A DNA stretch of 64,000 nucleotides from Clavibacter capsici (GCF_001280205.1 NZ_CP012575.1:81550-145549), one strand, 5' to 3'. Positions 28,946 through 37,904 are shown, counted from the first letter of the stretch. Translations and numbers: made by a program. Notes: generated from the sequence alone by a model not told the origin.

Positions 28946-29380
28946 ATGGCGCCTGATGACGAACCAACTCTGGTCCCCGAGCTGCTGGTCACCGATCTCG
29001 ACAGGAGTCTCACCTTCTGGTGCGATCTCTGCGGATTCGCGGTGCGCTACTCGCGCCCAGAGGAACGATTCGCTTACGTGACCCTCGGCTCGGCTCACGT
29101 GATGCTCGAGGAAGCGGGCGCAGGCCGCAACTGGGTGACCGGTCCGCTGGACCCGCCCTTGGGGCGTGGGATCAACTTCCAGGTCACGGTCCCTGACTCT
29201 CGGCGTGTTGCGGCGGCTCTTGAAGAAGCCGAGGTAGCCCTCTTTATGCCGGTAGAGATGAAGTGGTATCGGGTCGACGACGACCAGGAGGCCGGCGTGC
29301 AGCAGTTCGTCGTGACCGATCCCGACGGGTACCTCCTCCGGTTCCAGTCGCCGCTAGGACGCCGAGCAGTCGTCCGGTAG
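28946..29380 (+). CDS. VOC-family protein (glyoxalase/bleomycin-resistance fold)
   Basis: The 144-residue protein has two beta-alpha-beta-beta-beta units: VPELLVTDLDRSLTFWCDLCGFAV (about 10-33) and the later VTDPDGYLLRFQSPLG (about 122-137). The ending D-P-D-G-Y-L-L-R-F and the mid-protein GRGINFQVTVPD fit bleomycin-resistance-like VOC proteins, which bind or sequester small compounds. The substrate cannot be told. The stop codon lies inside palindromic repeat copy 2. Confidence 0.85.
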   Translation: MAPDDEPTLVPELLVTDLDRSLTFWCDLCGFAVRYSRPEERFAYVTLGSAHVMLEEAGAGRNWVTGPLDPPLGRGINFQVTVPDSRRVAAALEEAEVALFMPVEMKWYRVDDDQEAGVQQFVVTDPDGYLLRFQSPLGRRAVVR

Positions 29381-29397
29381 GGGATCCCCTAACGGAC
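29372..29397. repeat. Interspersed palindromic repeat, copy 2
   Basis: It shares GTCCGGTAGGGGATCC with copy 1 and ends in CGGAC. Its TAG supplies the stop codon of the VOC gene. Confidence 0.75.
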
Positions 29398-29443
29398 AGG
29401 GCCGGTGGCATCTTGGACTCGGCCGGCTGCCAGACTCATCCGG

Positions 29444-30343
29444 GTGATCGTCCTGCTCTCCGCTCCCACGAACCTCGGCTTGGAGCCGCCGCGACCGGGG
29501 TCCGTGCCGGGTGCCGCGAAGGCGCCGGAGGCCCTGCGCGAGGCCGGCCTCTTCCGGCGTCTCGCCGAGCTCGGCGCGCGCGACGGGGGAGTCGTGCTGC
29601 CGGGCCGGTACGTCGACGACGACGCGGACCGGCCGACCCATCGCGTGCGCAACGAGCAGGCCATGGTCGAGCACGCCCGGCGCCTCGCCGACCGCGTCGC
29701 GGACGTGCTGCGCGCAGGTGGTTCGCCGCTGGTGGTCGGTGGCGACTGCAGCGTCCTCCTCGGCGCCGGCGTCGCGATGGCGCGTCGCGGGGGAGCGGGA
29801 CTCGTGCACGTCGACGGGCACACCGACTTCCGGAACCCCGGCAACAGCGATCGGTGCGCGAGCGTGGCGGGAGAGGACTTGGCCGTGGCCGTGGGCCGGC
29901 ATCGGCAGGCGATCGCGGACATCGACGGGTGCGGGCCCTACTTCGCGGCAGCGCATGCGGCGCACGTCGGCTGCCGGGACGACGACGCCGAGATCGTCGA
30001 GGTGCGGTCCCTGCTGGGGTGCGTCGTCCCCGCGAGCGAGTGGCGCATCCTGGGCACGCAGGCGGTCGCCGACGCGGTGCTGCGCGTCGCGGACGTGTCC
30101 GGGTACTGGCTGCAGGTCGACGTCGACGTGCTCGACCCGGAGGTCATGCCCGCGGTGGACAGCCCGGATCCCGGCGGCTGCACCGCAGGCGAGCTCGTCG
30201 AGCTCCTGCGTGCGCTCGCTCCGCGCGCGGTCGGGGCCTCGGTCACGGTCTTCGACCCGGACCTCGACCCCGACGGGCGGCACGCGCGCCTGGTGAGCGA
30301 CGTGGTGGTCGACGGCCTCAGTGGGCTCGGCTCGGCGCTCTAA
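29444..30343 (+). CDS. Arginase/agmatinase-superfamily protein
   Basis: GTG 29444 is the likely start (VIVLLSAPTNLG), giving 299 residues. Motifs of the ureohydrolase fold are present: GGDCSVLLG (about 106-114), HVDGHTDF (about 129-136) and DVDVLDP (about 226-232), which together hold the two-metal site. Arginases usually have DAHxD; here the Ala is Gly, as in some deviating members. It would hydrolyse a guanidino compound, but the substrate is unknown. It stands between two copies of the intergenic palindrome. Confidence 0.85.
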   Translation: MIVLLSAPTNLGLEPPRPGSVPGAAKAPEALREAGLFRRLAELGARDGGVVLPGRYVDDDADRPTHRVRNEQAMVEHARRLADRVADVLRAGGSPLVVGGDCSVLLGAGVAMARRGGAGLVHVDGHTDFRNPGNSDRCASVAGEDLAVAVGRHRQAIADIDGCGPYFAAAHAAHVGCRDDDAEIVEVRSLLGCVVPASEWRILGTQAVADAVLRVADVSGYWLQVDVDVLDPEVMPAVDSPDPGGCTAGELVELLRALAPRAVGASVTVFDPDLDPDGRHARLVSDVVVDGLSGLGSAL

Positions 30344-30350
30344 CGTCACT

Positions 30351-30377
30351 GTCCGGAGGGGGATCCGCTGCCGGAAC
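30351..30377. repeat. Interspersed palindromic repeat, copy 3
   Basis: It reads GTCCGGAGGGGGATCC followed by a CCGGAAC arm, directly downstream of the arginase-like gene. Confidence 0.7.
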
Positions 30378-30433
30378 GCGCTCGATTCTGTCCGTCGATG
30401 CGACGCGTAGGCCATGCGGAGCGCGACATCCCT

Positions 30434-30613
30434 CTACCGCTCGACCGTCCAGACCTCATACATACGCGCCTCGGCGCCTTCGAGGTAAGCGCCGTCGATC
30501 TCGAGCGCGGAGCGAAGGGCATCGTTCGGCAGCCGCATGCGGCTGATCAACTCGCCGTCCTCATAGGCAGGGCCGACACTCAACCACACCAGGTCTCCAT
30601 CTGATTCGCTCAC
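30434..30613 (-). CDS. Small acidic protein, unknown
   Basis: A GTG at 30613 opens a 59-residue frame (VSESDGDLVWLSVGPAYEDGELISRMRLPNDALRSALEIDGAYLEGAEARMYEVWTVER). The composition and lack of rare codons are those of a real gene, and the opposite-strand frame is worse. It resembles no family I know. The start lacks a strong ribosome site. Confidence 0.5.
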   Translation of the reverse strand: MSESDGDLVWLSVGPAYEDGELISRMRLPNDALRSALEIDGAYLEGAEARMYEVWTVER

Positions 30614-30721
30614 GCGCCGAGACTACTTGCGCGCCGAACTGTCCGGTCATCGGTGATCGACGCCCTCGACGGTTGGCCACCCCCAACGTCGGTCGATCAG
30701 CGAGAGGTTTGGATCCTGCGG

Positions 30722-30748
30722 CGTTCGGTCACTGACCCTCTACCGGAA
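30722..30748. repeat. Interspersed palindromic repeat, copy 4 (inverted, diverged)
   Basis: Read on the minus strand it gives GTTCCGGTAGAGGGTCA with a matching GACCGAAC arm, a diverged relative of copies 1-3. It lies 74 bases before the next gene. Confidence 0.55.
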
Positions 30749-30821
30749 CGCCTCCCACGGCGGACGGGAGCTCAGCTGGGTAAGAGATAGACATCAGGGG
30801 CACGCGGAGTAGGTTGCGAGC

Positions 30822-31727
30822 ATGCCGTTGAAGTCATCCTCTGACGTCCGTCGCCTCGACCTGCTTGGCGCTGTCATCGCGCACGTGGACGCCGGTGAGC
30901 CGCATGCTACGCCGGGCGCGCTAATGCGTGATTCAAGTGATGAGGACGAACGGCGAGCTCTTTCGACGGATGTGCGGGTTCTTCGCGACCTGGGTTATAT
31001 GGACCTAGAGGAGCGTATGGCCGGAATGTGGTTGGCTAGGCCCTCTCAGGCGGGCCGCGATGCATGGAATGAGTTCGACGGGCTGCGTGGGAATCGACTC
31101 GAACGACAAAAAGCCCTACGAAATGTATACCTTCGTTGGCTCTACGAACTTGTCCACAATGGGCGTTATCCGCAGCCAGGCGAGTTCCTCGAGTCGGGCG
31201 TCAATTTTCTCGGCACCTCGTTTACCAAAGATGAAGAGGAGCGAGCGGCGGTGTGGCTGAAAGAGCGCGCTTTCATCCGCGGTCAGGGGTCCTGGGGGCA
31301 CCCGGCGCCGATCCACCCAGAGGTTACTGCCAAGGGAGAGGACTACGTGGAGAACGACCGAGACGTGCATGCGGATCCTCGCGCAATCGGGGGTGGGGCG
31401 ACGACGAATTTCAACGGTCCTACGCAGATCGCGTATGCCGGCCGGGATGCGAATATGGTGCAGAACAACCAGGGGATCGCTGACGAAGCCCGACACCTGG
31501 CTCAGGCTGTGCAGCAGCTCGCGACACTGGTAGATGGAGCGCAGGCGGACGCGTTAGTGAGTGCTGCACGTGATCTCGAAGAGGAAGCGGCGAGTGGCGC
31601 GCGTCCGACTCGCTTGCGAGCTATCGCCGAGGCGGCTCAGCAAGTGCTGGCCGGTGGCGCCGCAGGCGCCCTCGGCAACGTTGTTTCTGACCAAATTGGT
31701 GCGTTCATCGCGTCGCTACCCCTCTAG
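30822..31727 (+). CDS. Multidomain protein of unknown function, possible sensor or adaptor
   Basis: The 301-residue protein has an N-terminal winged-helix-like part (about 1-75, ALSTDVRVLRDLGYMDLEERM), a middle domain (about 80-175) that is HTH-like again, and after residue 185 the stretch TTNFNGPTQIAYAGRDANMVQNN, a short beta element found in some actinobacterial conflict and signalling proteins, followed by an Ala-rich helical bundle and a small hydrophobic end. I infer a regulatory or defence-type role from this architecture only. Confidence 0.6.
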   Translation: MPLKSSSDVRRLDLLGAVIAHVDAGEPHATPGALMRDSSDEDERRALSTDVRVLRDLGYMDLEERMAGMWLARPSQAGRDAWNEFDGLRGNRLERQKALRNVYLRWLYELVHNGRYPQPGEFLESGVNFLGTSFTKDEEERAAVWLKERAFIRGQGSWGHPAPIHPEVTAKGEDYVENDRDVHADPRAIGGGATTNFNGPTQIAYAGRDANMVQNNQGIADEARHLAQAVQQLATLVDGAQADALVSAARDLEEEAASGARPTRLRAIAEAAQQVLAGGAAGALGNVVSDQIGAFIASLPL

Positions 31728-31904
31728 CTCGAAAGTGAAGTCCTCGCCGCTCGCGACAGCCTCGGCATACGCATCGGCGTCTGACTCGGCGAGTGTCAAC
31801 CAATCGGGAAGGGCGCGAGGCAGGTCTGCGCGAACCACGTGCGAAGGCAACCCTGTGTGGGTCTCCCGAAAAGCCGCGTCGGCAATTTTAAGCTCTGCGC
31901 CCAT
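31716..31904 (-). CDS. Small acidic protein, unknown; start uncertain
   Basis: ATG 31904 gives 62 residues ending ESDADAYAEAVASGEDFTFELEG. The frame stays open and protein-like upstream (FSFDNAGFESVLRD) without a usual start codon before a TAG, so the N-terminus may be truncated or the start non-standard. It overlaps the convergent gene ending at 31727 by 12 bases. The 31905-32223 gap after it shows no gene; it is AT-rich around 32145-32165. Confidence 0.5.
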   Translation of the reverse strand: MGAELKIADAAFRETHTGLPSHVVRADLPRALPDWLTLAESDADAYAEAVASGEDFTFELEG

Positions 31905-32223
31905 GTCTCGGAGTACGCTCTCGAAGCCCGCATTATCAAAAGAAAATTGCGCCGTGGACGGACCCTAGCGCGTCATCGAAGAGGCATCCGTGCCAGGCAC
32001 AGCATGAGTTCGAATGGGGGCAGCGCGGTCGGGGTGCGCTCGATGTTGGCAGATGTGTAGACGTGTCCCGCAAGCTGTCCAGACGCCGATCGTCCTCGCG
32101 TTCAGCGCGAGGGAGCGCCGGCGGCGAGCAGACACGTCGTCACATGACATAATAATTATTATCGGCTTGTCTACGTGGGTCGTGGATGGGGCTGCTAGGT
32201 GCCCGCGCGCGGCCTTATCTCCG

Positions 32224-32706
32224 TCACCAGCGGTATAAGTGCGAGCCGTCTGCCAGGCGCTCCGGCTCTCGGATGGTGGCTCCTGGTAGGTCGACAAGTT
32301 CGCCCCCACGGATCGTCACGCTGCCTCCCCGAGTGCCTCCGTTCTCAAGGCGTCCGGCCAGCGTCAGCGACCCTGCTACCTGCCCACTAGGGAGCACTTC
32401 GACGAGACCCTCGTCGTCGACCTGAACGCTTCCGTTCTGCCGGCCGTCGATGGCTACCGTCGCGGCGGCGGCGACGTGGAGAGAGCCGTTGAGCGTGCCG
32501 GAAATGACGGCGTGGCCGGCAGTCCGGATCGTCAACGATCCGTTGAGGGTTGCGCCGAGCGGAAGTGTGAAGGTACCGCTGTGCACGCATACAGGCGTCG
32601 AACTGGTGCCCTTCATCGTTCCAGAGCCGTCCACGACGCGGGTCGGGACTTCTGTTCTCGTACCGTCCTGAGCGATGTTGATGCTTGTCGGGTGGTGGTG
32701 ATCCAT
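32224..32706 (-). CDS. Bactofilin-like polymer-forming protein
   Basis: The 160-residue protein has a hydrophilic start (MDHHHPTS) and then a regular series of short beta-strand repeats from residue 45 to about 145 (GTFTLPLGATLNGSL, GTLNGSLHV, GRQNGSVQV, GQVAGSLTL). This G-x-(L/V)-x-G-S-(L/V) periodicity is that of a right-handed beta-helix like bactofilins. Such proteins form filaments or scaffolds. The gene faces the same way as the next four to its right. Confidence 0.55.
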   Translation of the reverse strand: MDHHHPTSINIAQDGTRTEVPTRVVDGSGTMKGTSSTPVCVHSGTFTLPLGATLNGSLTIRTAGHAVISGTLNGSLHVAAAATVAIDGRQNGSVQVDDEGLVEVLPSGQVAGSLTLAGRLENGGTRGGSVTIRGGELVDLPGATIREPERLADGSHLYRW

Positions 32707-32988
32707 GAGCGTGTCCTGTGCGTGTCGGTGGAGGGTTACAAGGCGTGGATGTAGGCGGCAGTGGCCTCAAGTCAATGTACGTCGAACGTGGCAACAAGGG
32801 CGTCCTGCCATGCATCAAGTGCCACATCTCTCCGAGCGTAAGGAGCGACACCGACGGGCGCCGTAGCCCGGCGGTCCGACAGGCTGCGGAGCGCCGTCTC
32901 GGTCGAGACCGTCTGTTCAGTCATCCAAGGGATCGCCGGCCCGGTATAGGGGTACGAAGTGCCGTTCGGGGGCTGGGAAAACCCGGGG

Positions 32989-33435
32989 TTAAGTGAGTAG
33001 TGCAGGAACAGACCAGACGGTTGGAATGAGGTTCGCGACTAAACCGAGCACAAGGCCGATCAAGACCAGAAGGGCGTCACTCCGGGTAATCTGTACGGCA
33101 GACGCGAACGCCACCAAGTTTGATTTGCCGTTCGTGAGCATTAGGACGTCCAGGTCGCGGAACGTCTTGTGGGCCAACCCTGCTGCGGCCAGACGCGCGT
33201 CGTACTCCGTGTCTAATCTTGATTCGGAGGCCGCTCGCTCGACCGAACCGTACTCCAATTTCTCCAAGAGCTTCCGCTCCGCCTCGTGCCACGCGAGAAC
33301 GGTAGTTGCCGCCGCCGTCAACGTCCGCGCCTCATTGAACTCAGTTGTGGTTCGTCTGTAGATGCCACCAACGCCAATCAATGGGACCAGGAAGGCGGCG
33401 ACGTGGAGACCTAAGACGGTCCAGGCAAGCTGCAT
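32989..33435 (-). CDS. Membrane protein with two terminal helices, unknown
   Basis: The 148-residue product starts with a membrane helix (AWTVLGLHVAAFLVPLIGVGGI), continues with a charged helical domain of about 85 residues and ends with a second helix (ALLVLIGLVLGLVANLIPTVW). The layout suggests a hairpin with a cytoplasmic coiled middle. The 33436-33755 gap between it and the next gene has no clear gene on either strand. Confidence 0.65.
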   Translation of the reverse strand: MQLAWTVLGLHVAAFLVPLIGVGGIYRRTTTEFNEARTLTAAATTVLAWHEAERKLLEKLEYGSVERAASESRLDTEYDARLAAAGLAHKTFRDLDVLMLTNGKSNLVAFASAVQITRSDALLVLIGLVLGLVANLIPTVWSVPALLT

Positions 33436-33755
33436 GTCGTAAGCATATCGGGTCCGCTTCTCTGACTGCGTATCAGTGTCGGCACTGATCTCCGATAGGC
33501 GATGCGAGGATGGACTTCGTGGACGATGGTGGTTCGACCATTTGCGCTACATTCTCGTATCTGCTCTTTCCTCAGTATGGTCCTGCAGCTTCGGTCCGCT
33601 GCGAGACAAAGGACAACATATCGGAGGCAAGTTCACGAGTGAGAAGGAAACCGTTCGCGTATGGGGATCAGGCCAACCTGTCCTCCTCGCATTGGGACTT
33701 GGGCTTATCTGCCTCTCGGATCCCTCGAGCGCGACGGTGTTGCGTCCCGCGGTGG

Positions 33756-34334
33756 TTAGTTCATCGGATACATCTCCCGGAAACGCGCGTAGGCCTCGGG
33801 GTCCGTGGCTAGATCCATGGCGCGCTGTTGGCTACGAAGCGCTTCAATTTGAAGGTCGCCGTCTGACGTCTTGCTGCCGCCGATCAGTTCTGCGAGTCGT
33901 TGCGTCAGCGGACCCCCGATGCTTTGACGAAAATTGAAACCGAGGAGTTGCAAAATGTTGACCGTCTCTACGGAAAGTAGCGGCTTGAGCATGCGAATTT
34001 GGCTCTTGAACTGTGCGCCCTGGTCGGGGTTCTCCATTCCGTCAGCGAATTGCTCAAGCACGGGCACGATCGTTTCGGTGATGTAGTGGACGTCGCCGGG
34101 TGTGAGCTGCTGGGCCACCAGCTCCTGCTGGTAGGCCTGCGCGATGCGGGTCAGCTCGCTCTTGTCGGCGAGGAGCTCGGACACGATCTGTTCGAGAGCG
34201 GCGACTTGCTCGCCGGCTGACTTCGAGGCACGCATCGCGCTGATCTTGTCGGTGATCGCTGACGCGGAGTTTCGCGCGGCGCTTGCTGTCAGTTGCACGC
34301 CGAGGCTGGTGAGTTGTTGTGTGAAGTCGTCCAT
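33756..34334 (-). CDS. Helical protein of unknown function
   Basis: The 192-residue product is almost wholly helical: an Ala/Ser-rich start, a Glu/Gln-rich middle (SELLADKSELTRIAQAYQQELVAQQL) and a conserved-looking segment VETVNILQLLGFNFRQSIGGPLTQRLAELI at about 122-151. No known family. It follows the AAA ATPase gene on the same strand by 101 bases and may be co-expressed. Confidence 0.7.
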   Translation of the reverse strand: MDDFTQQLTSLGVQLTASAARNSASAITDKISAMRASKSAGEQVAALEQIVSELLADKSELTRIAQAYQQELVAQQLTPGDVHYITETIVPVLEQFADGMENPDQGAQFKSQIRMLKPLLSVETVNILQLLGFNFRQSIGGPLTQRLAELIGGSKTSDGDLQIEALRSQQRAMDLATDPEAYARFREMYPMN

Positions 34335-34435
34335 GTTATAAGCATGCCACCGGGTGGCTCTGCTCGGCTCTGTCAGATGCTCCCCGCCGACGCCCTCGAC
34401 CGCGCCATCAGTCGTATTCGCGGGTACTTACGGGA

Positions 34436-35626
34436 TCAGGAGTCGCCGGGTTCATCCACGTCGTTTTGTCGGCGGATGAAGGCGTCCATGTTCGGGACGG
34501 TGAAGCTGACGTATCCGCGTCGTTCGGGGTAGATGATGCCCTTCTCGATCAGGGACTGACGCACGGGGCTTAGGGACGCGGCGGGCTTGGCCAGGGCAGC
34601 GGCGATGGCGGACGTGCTGGCCGTGCTCCCGCCGAGCTCGGCGATCTGGCGGAGGTACTCGCGTTCGAGGGGTGTTGTGCGGTCCCATCGGGCGGGGAAG
34701 AAGCCTTGGTCGAGGTCGGCGTTGCCTTCCTCGATGCCGGCGATAGCGACTTGTGCGTCGATGTTGCGGTCTGGGGCGAGTTCCCATACGGCCTTGCCGT
34801 AGGTCTGGAGGAAGAACGGGTAGCCATTGGCGGCGCCGAGGATCTGTTGGAGGGCTTCGGGGGTGAACTTGGCGCCGAACTTCTCGGCGGGCTTGGATAG
34901 GGCGATGGCGGCGTCGGCGGGTGGAAGGGCGCCGACTTCTCGGATTGTGAACCGTTCGGCGTAAGAGCGGGATTCGGCCAGGGTGCGGCGCAGCGTGGAG
35001 AGACCGGCGCCGATGATGTAGAACGGCCAGTCGTTCTGTCCGGCTCGGTGCTGGACGGCGAGCAGGGCGGTGAGGAGGTCAGGGTCGAGGTCTTGCATCT
35101 CGTCGATGAAGATCGCGAACGCGCTGTTGTTCTTCCGTAGCGGCAGGGCGAGGTCGGAGACGAGTTCTTCGAGGTCGACCTCAATGAGGCCGGAGTTGGC
35201 TCGGTGAGGTGAGGGCTCGACACCGAGGGAGATGCCGCTGCCGGCGATGGTGGCTGAGAACGAGGTCACGCTCGACAGGGCTGTCTTCACCTCCTCGGCA
35301 GCGTGGCGGAAGCGCATCATCTTCCGTCCCGCCATCGCGATGCCCCTGGCGAGGGACTGCCTGGCGATCAGCTTCCCGGCCTCTCCCGGCCGGGCTTCCA
35401 GCTGGACGGTCACCCATCCGGCGCTCTCTACGATGTGCTGGAGCCTCAGCAGGAGGACGGTCTTGCCCACGCCGCGCAGCCCGTAGAGGATCAGTCCGCC
35501 GTCGTTGCGGCGGACGCGGCTGTGGGCGACCATCAGGTCGACGAGGTCGATCTCAGCCTGCCTGCCAACGAGCTCCGGCGGGGTGATGCCGGCACCGGGC
35601 CGGAACGGGTTGATCAGTGGGTCCAC
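34436..35626 (-). CDS. AAA ATPase of the Orc1/Cdc6-STAND type
   Basis: The 396-residue protein begins NPFRPGAGITPPELVGRQAEIDLV, the typical box before the P-loop, then Walker A GLRGVGKT (49-56), Walker B AIFIDEMQDL (171-180), a sensor-1 segment FYIIGAGLSTLRRTL and a C-terminal winged helix (about 325-385) with YVSFTVPNMDAFIRR. It would bind ATP and act as a switch. Such stand-alone ATPases occur in plasmid and defence loci; its job here is unknown. Confidence 0.85.
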   Translation of the reverse strand: MDPLINPFRPGAGITPPELVGRQAEIDLVDLMVAHSRVRRNDGGLILYGLRGVGKTVLLLRLQHIVESAGWVTVQLEARPGEAGKLIARQSLARGIAMAGRKMMRFRHAAEEVKTALSSVTSFSATIAGSGISLGVEPSPHRANSGLIEVDLEELVSDLALPLRKNNSAFAIFIDEMQDLDPDLLTALLAVQHRAGQNDWPFYIIGAGLSTLRRTLAESRSYAERFTIREVGALPPADAAIALSKPAEKFGAKFTPEALQQILGAANGYPFFLQTYGKAVWELAPDRNIDAQVAIAGIEEGNADLDQGFFPARWDRTTPLEREYLRQIAELGGSTASTSAIAAALAKPAASLSPVRQSLIEKGIIYPERRGYVSFTVPNMDAFIRRQNDVDEPGDS

Positions 35627-35711
35627 GCCAAGACTCTAGGGGAATCTAGTTGTATATGTCAGATTGACTAGATAGGCGTATAGATCTGCCGAATCGGTGA
35701 CGCAGGCAGGG

Positions 35712-36461
35712 CTAGGCGGGTGCGAGTTCGTCGAGTCGGTTCTTGTGGATCTTCTGTCCGAGGAAGGAGCGGACGCGGGGCCAGCGTCCGTCGATCGGCT
35801 CGAGCTTCGCGGAGTCGCTCGTGTCGCAGGGCTCGCCCGGGGGTGCACTGCAGCCGAGGCAGGCGTGCTCCGTCACCGCTCGTGCATACAGCGCGCCGAT
35901 GCTGGCCTTCTCGTCGGTGGTCAGGTGTCGCCAGCATGCGGGACCCGGTGCGTCCTGGGGCAGCGTGACGACGTGCACCTGGCAGTCGTTGCCTCGGCCG
36001 CAGAGGACCTGGGCGACCGCGTCGAGCTTGGCTCGAACGGCGGCTTCGGTGGCGCGGTTCTCGTCTAGCTGCTGCGCGTAGGGCCTACCCTCCCGGTTGC
36101 CGCCGGCCCTGACCTGCTCGATAAGGTCGCGCGGGGTCAGCTCGTCGGTCCAGCGCTTTCCACGTGGGGTGAGCTCGGGCACGAGCCAGTTGGCGGTGAG
36201 GATCTCCTCCGCGAAGCTCACCTCCAGGGCGATCTGCTCGAGGTGCTCCCGGAGTTGGAGGAGGTCGTGTATCGCGTATGGGCGTCGTAGTCGGTAGGCC
36301 GGGAAGAACTCACTCGACGCAGCTTCCAGCTGGTCGAGGGCGGCGTCCGTCGCGTCGGCGGCCGCCTGGAAGCGCGCGCTCAGCTCGTGCTGCGGAGCGG
36401 CTCCCCTCGTAGTCCGGTCTCCGGCGGATGTGGTCTTCTTTCGTCGACTGGCTCGGCCCAT
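35712..36461 (-). CDS. Unknown protein with a C-terminal cysteine cluster
   Basis: The 249-residue product starts with MGRASRRKKTTSAGD, has a helical middle and ends with HACLGCSAPPGEPCDTSDSAKLEPIDGRWPRVRSFLGQKI, a small C-x2-C-x6-C cluster that could bind zinc with another ligand. It precedes the AAA ATPase gene by 85 bases on the same strand. Function not recognised. Confidence 0.7.
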   Translation of the reverse strand: MGRASRRKKTTSAGDRTTRGAAPQHELSARFQAAADATDAALDQLEAASSEFFPAYRLRRPYAIHDLLQLREHLEQIALEVSFAEEILTANWLVPELTPRGKRWTDELTPRDLIEQVRAGGNREGRPYAQQLDENRATEAAVRAKLDAVAQVLCGRGNDCQVHVVTLPQDAPGPACWRHLTTDEKASIGALYARAVTEHACLGCSAPPGEPCDTSDSAKLEPIDGRWPRVRSFLGQKIHKNRLDELAPA

Positions 36462-36589
36462 GCAGCGAGGGTGCCGAACGCGTCGTGGTCGCGCGGGTGA
36501 CGATCAACAGGGGCCCGGAGGGGCTGGAGCTGTGCCCAGCAGTACAGTGCTCTCTTCGGGTTGCGCCTGGAGTCTGGTGAGGGAGAGCG

Positions 36590-36865
36590 ATGTCGCTCTT
36601 GCTGCACGTGTACGTCTACCGCGAGGGTCGCTATTGGATCGTCGTCATCCCCGCGCTGGGCGCGGTCACGCAAGCGCGATCGACAGACGAGATCCGCGTC
36701 ATGGCCCGGGATTGCGCGGCACTCCTCCTCGACATCCCGCTCGAGCGGGTTCGGATCGGTGCCGTGCGCCGGCTGTCCCGCGTCCAGGTACAGGCTCTGC
36801 CCCGACGGGAGCCCCTGGCGCAGATCGGTCCTGGTGGCAGGCGAGGATGGGGCAGGGGGTGGTGA
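36590..36865 (+). CDS. HicB-like small protein
   Basis: The 91-residue product has LHVYVYREGRYWIVVIPALGAVTQARSTDEIRVMARDCAALLLDIPLERVRI, a HicB-type antitoxin fold (beta strands then the helix after STDEI). The C-terminal DNA-binding part of classic HicB is missing. It ends 4 bases before the next ATG, so both are probably translated from one message. It may be the antitoxin-like half of a two-gene module. Confidence 0.7.
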   Translation: MSLLLHVYVYREGRYWIVVIPALGAVTQARSTDEIRVMARDCAALLLDIPLERVRIGAVRRLSRVQVQALPRREPLAQIGPGGRRGWGRGW

Positions 36866-36869
36866 GCGC

Positions 36870-37364
36870 ATGGTGTTCCAGGGTGAGGTGCTGCCGGTGA
36901 CGGAGATGATCCGTCTCGCCGAGGAGGGACCTGACGCGCCGGTGAACTCGGCGGGCGTGCTCCACACAGCCGCGGGCAACGCCCTGGACGCGGCCGAGCT
37001 CGTCTCAGATGGCCAGCCGCCGACGGCTGGGTGGCGCTTCGGCGTGCTGCAGACCCTCGACGACTACACGTCGACGTGCCGTCGTGGCGGTGCCGAGTTG
37101 GGGTCGGGCGTGTTCACGGATCCGCCGGCGCCGACAGGATCCGTCGAGCTCGACGCGGCGTTCGCGGCGCTGGCGGAGTACCTCGCTGAGCGGGACGGGT
37201 GGACTCCCCCGGCCTGGACTTCCGATGCGTGGCGTTCCGTGGCGCCGGCTGTGTGGTGGGCGTCGACGCCGAGCATCCACCGCGAGATCGCGCTCGAGGA
37301 GAGCCCGCGTCCGTTCCGTAAGCGTGGCATCTGGATCACGCTGAGCGGCCTCGCGCGGGCGTGA
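36870..37364 (+). CDS. Partner protein of the HicB-like gene, unknown
   Basis: The 164-residue product starts at ATG 36870, just after the HicB-like stop. It has an alpha-helical first half (VTEMIRLAEEGPDAPVNSAGVLHTAAGNALDAAELV) and a Trp-rich second half (AERDGWTPPAWTSDAWRSVAPAVWW) ending in FRKRGIWITLSGLARA. It has no HicA features; I treat it as the second gene of a toxin-antitoxin-like pair by position. Confidence 0.6.
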   Translation: MVFQGEVLPVTEMIRLAEEGPDAPVNSAGVLHTAAGNALDAAELVSDGQPPTAGWRFGVLQTLDDYTSTCRRGGAELGSGVFTDPPAPTGSVELDAAFAALAEYLAERDGWTPPAWTSDAWRSVAPAVWWASTPSIHREIALEESPRPFRKRGIWITLSGLARA

Positions 37365-37415
37365 GCTCAGCCTCTACCACCGCCCGTTGTCGGGCTCCTC
37401 GGTTACGATTTCGAG

Positions 37416-37859
37416 ATGGTCCGAAATAGGCGCGAGGGTTCCGACTCCCGGTGCTGTCAGCCGAGCCCTGCTGGGTACGTCTGGCGCGACTATCGCGACA
37501 ACGCCCATGCGTCGGTGGTGGCGTTTGAGGCCTGGTTCAGCACGCTCACTCCATGGGCACGAGCCCACGAAGAGGGCGTGCTCGAGGACCTCATGGAGGC
37601 GGCTGCGCGGGGCGAGCTCAAAGACTCCGGGGACGCGACGACTCCGATCAAGCCCATCGCCTTAGATCCGGAGATCTTCGAGCTCCGCCACAAGGCCCTG
37701 AGCAAGGCGCTGCGGTTCTACCACGGAGAGCCGGCACACATGAGCACGATCCTCGTGCACCTGCATGCCCACATCAAGACAACTGCCGCCGCTCAGCAGG
37801 CCGAGATCGAGTTCGCTGCGGATCGCTTCGACGCGGGCCGTCGCTCGTCTTGGGTGTAG
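37416..37859 (+). CDS. HigB-like toxin of a toxin-antitoxin-chaperone module
   Basis: The 147-residue product has a RelE/HigB-like arrangement: two N-terminal helices (VVAFEAWFSTLTPWARAHEEGVLEDLMEAAARGEL), then strands with IKPIALDPEIFELRHKALSKALRFYHGEPAHMSTILVHLHAH and a helix with AEIEFAADRFDAGR. HigB-family toxins are ribosome-dependent mRNA interferases. The first about 20 residues may not be translated if a later start is used. It precedes an XRE antitoxin by 45 bases and a SecB-like gene. Confidence 0.7.
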   Translation: MVRNRREGSDSRCCQPSPAGYVWRDYRDNAHASVVAFEAWFSTLTPWARAHEEGVLEDLMEAAARGELKDSGDATTPIKPIALDPEIFELRHKALSKALRFYHGEPAHMSTILVHLHAHIKTTAAAQQAEIEFAADRFDAGRRSSWV

Positions 37860-37904
37860 AACTCGATTACACAACTTGGAGGTTGTGGCCGTAGGCTCCA
37901 TCTC

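Noticed and set aside
29354..30415. 353-residue minus-strand frame opposite the arginase-like gene
   Set aside because: The plus strand contains the metal-site motifs; the antisense protein has biased composition and no motif.
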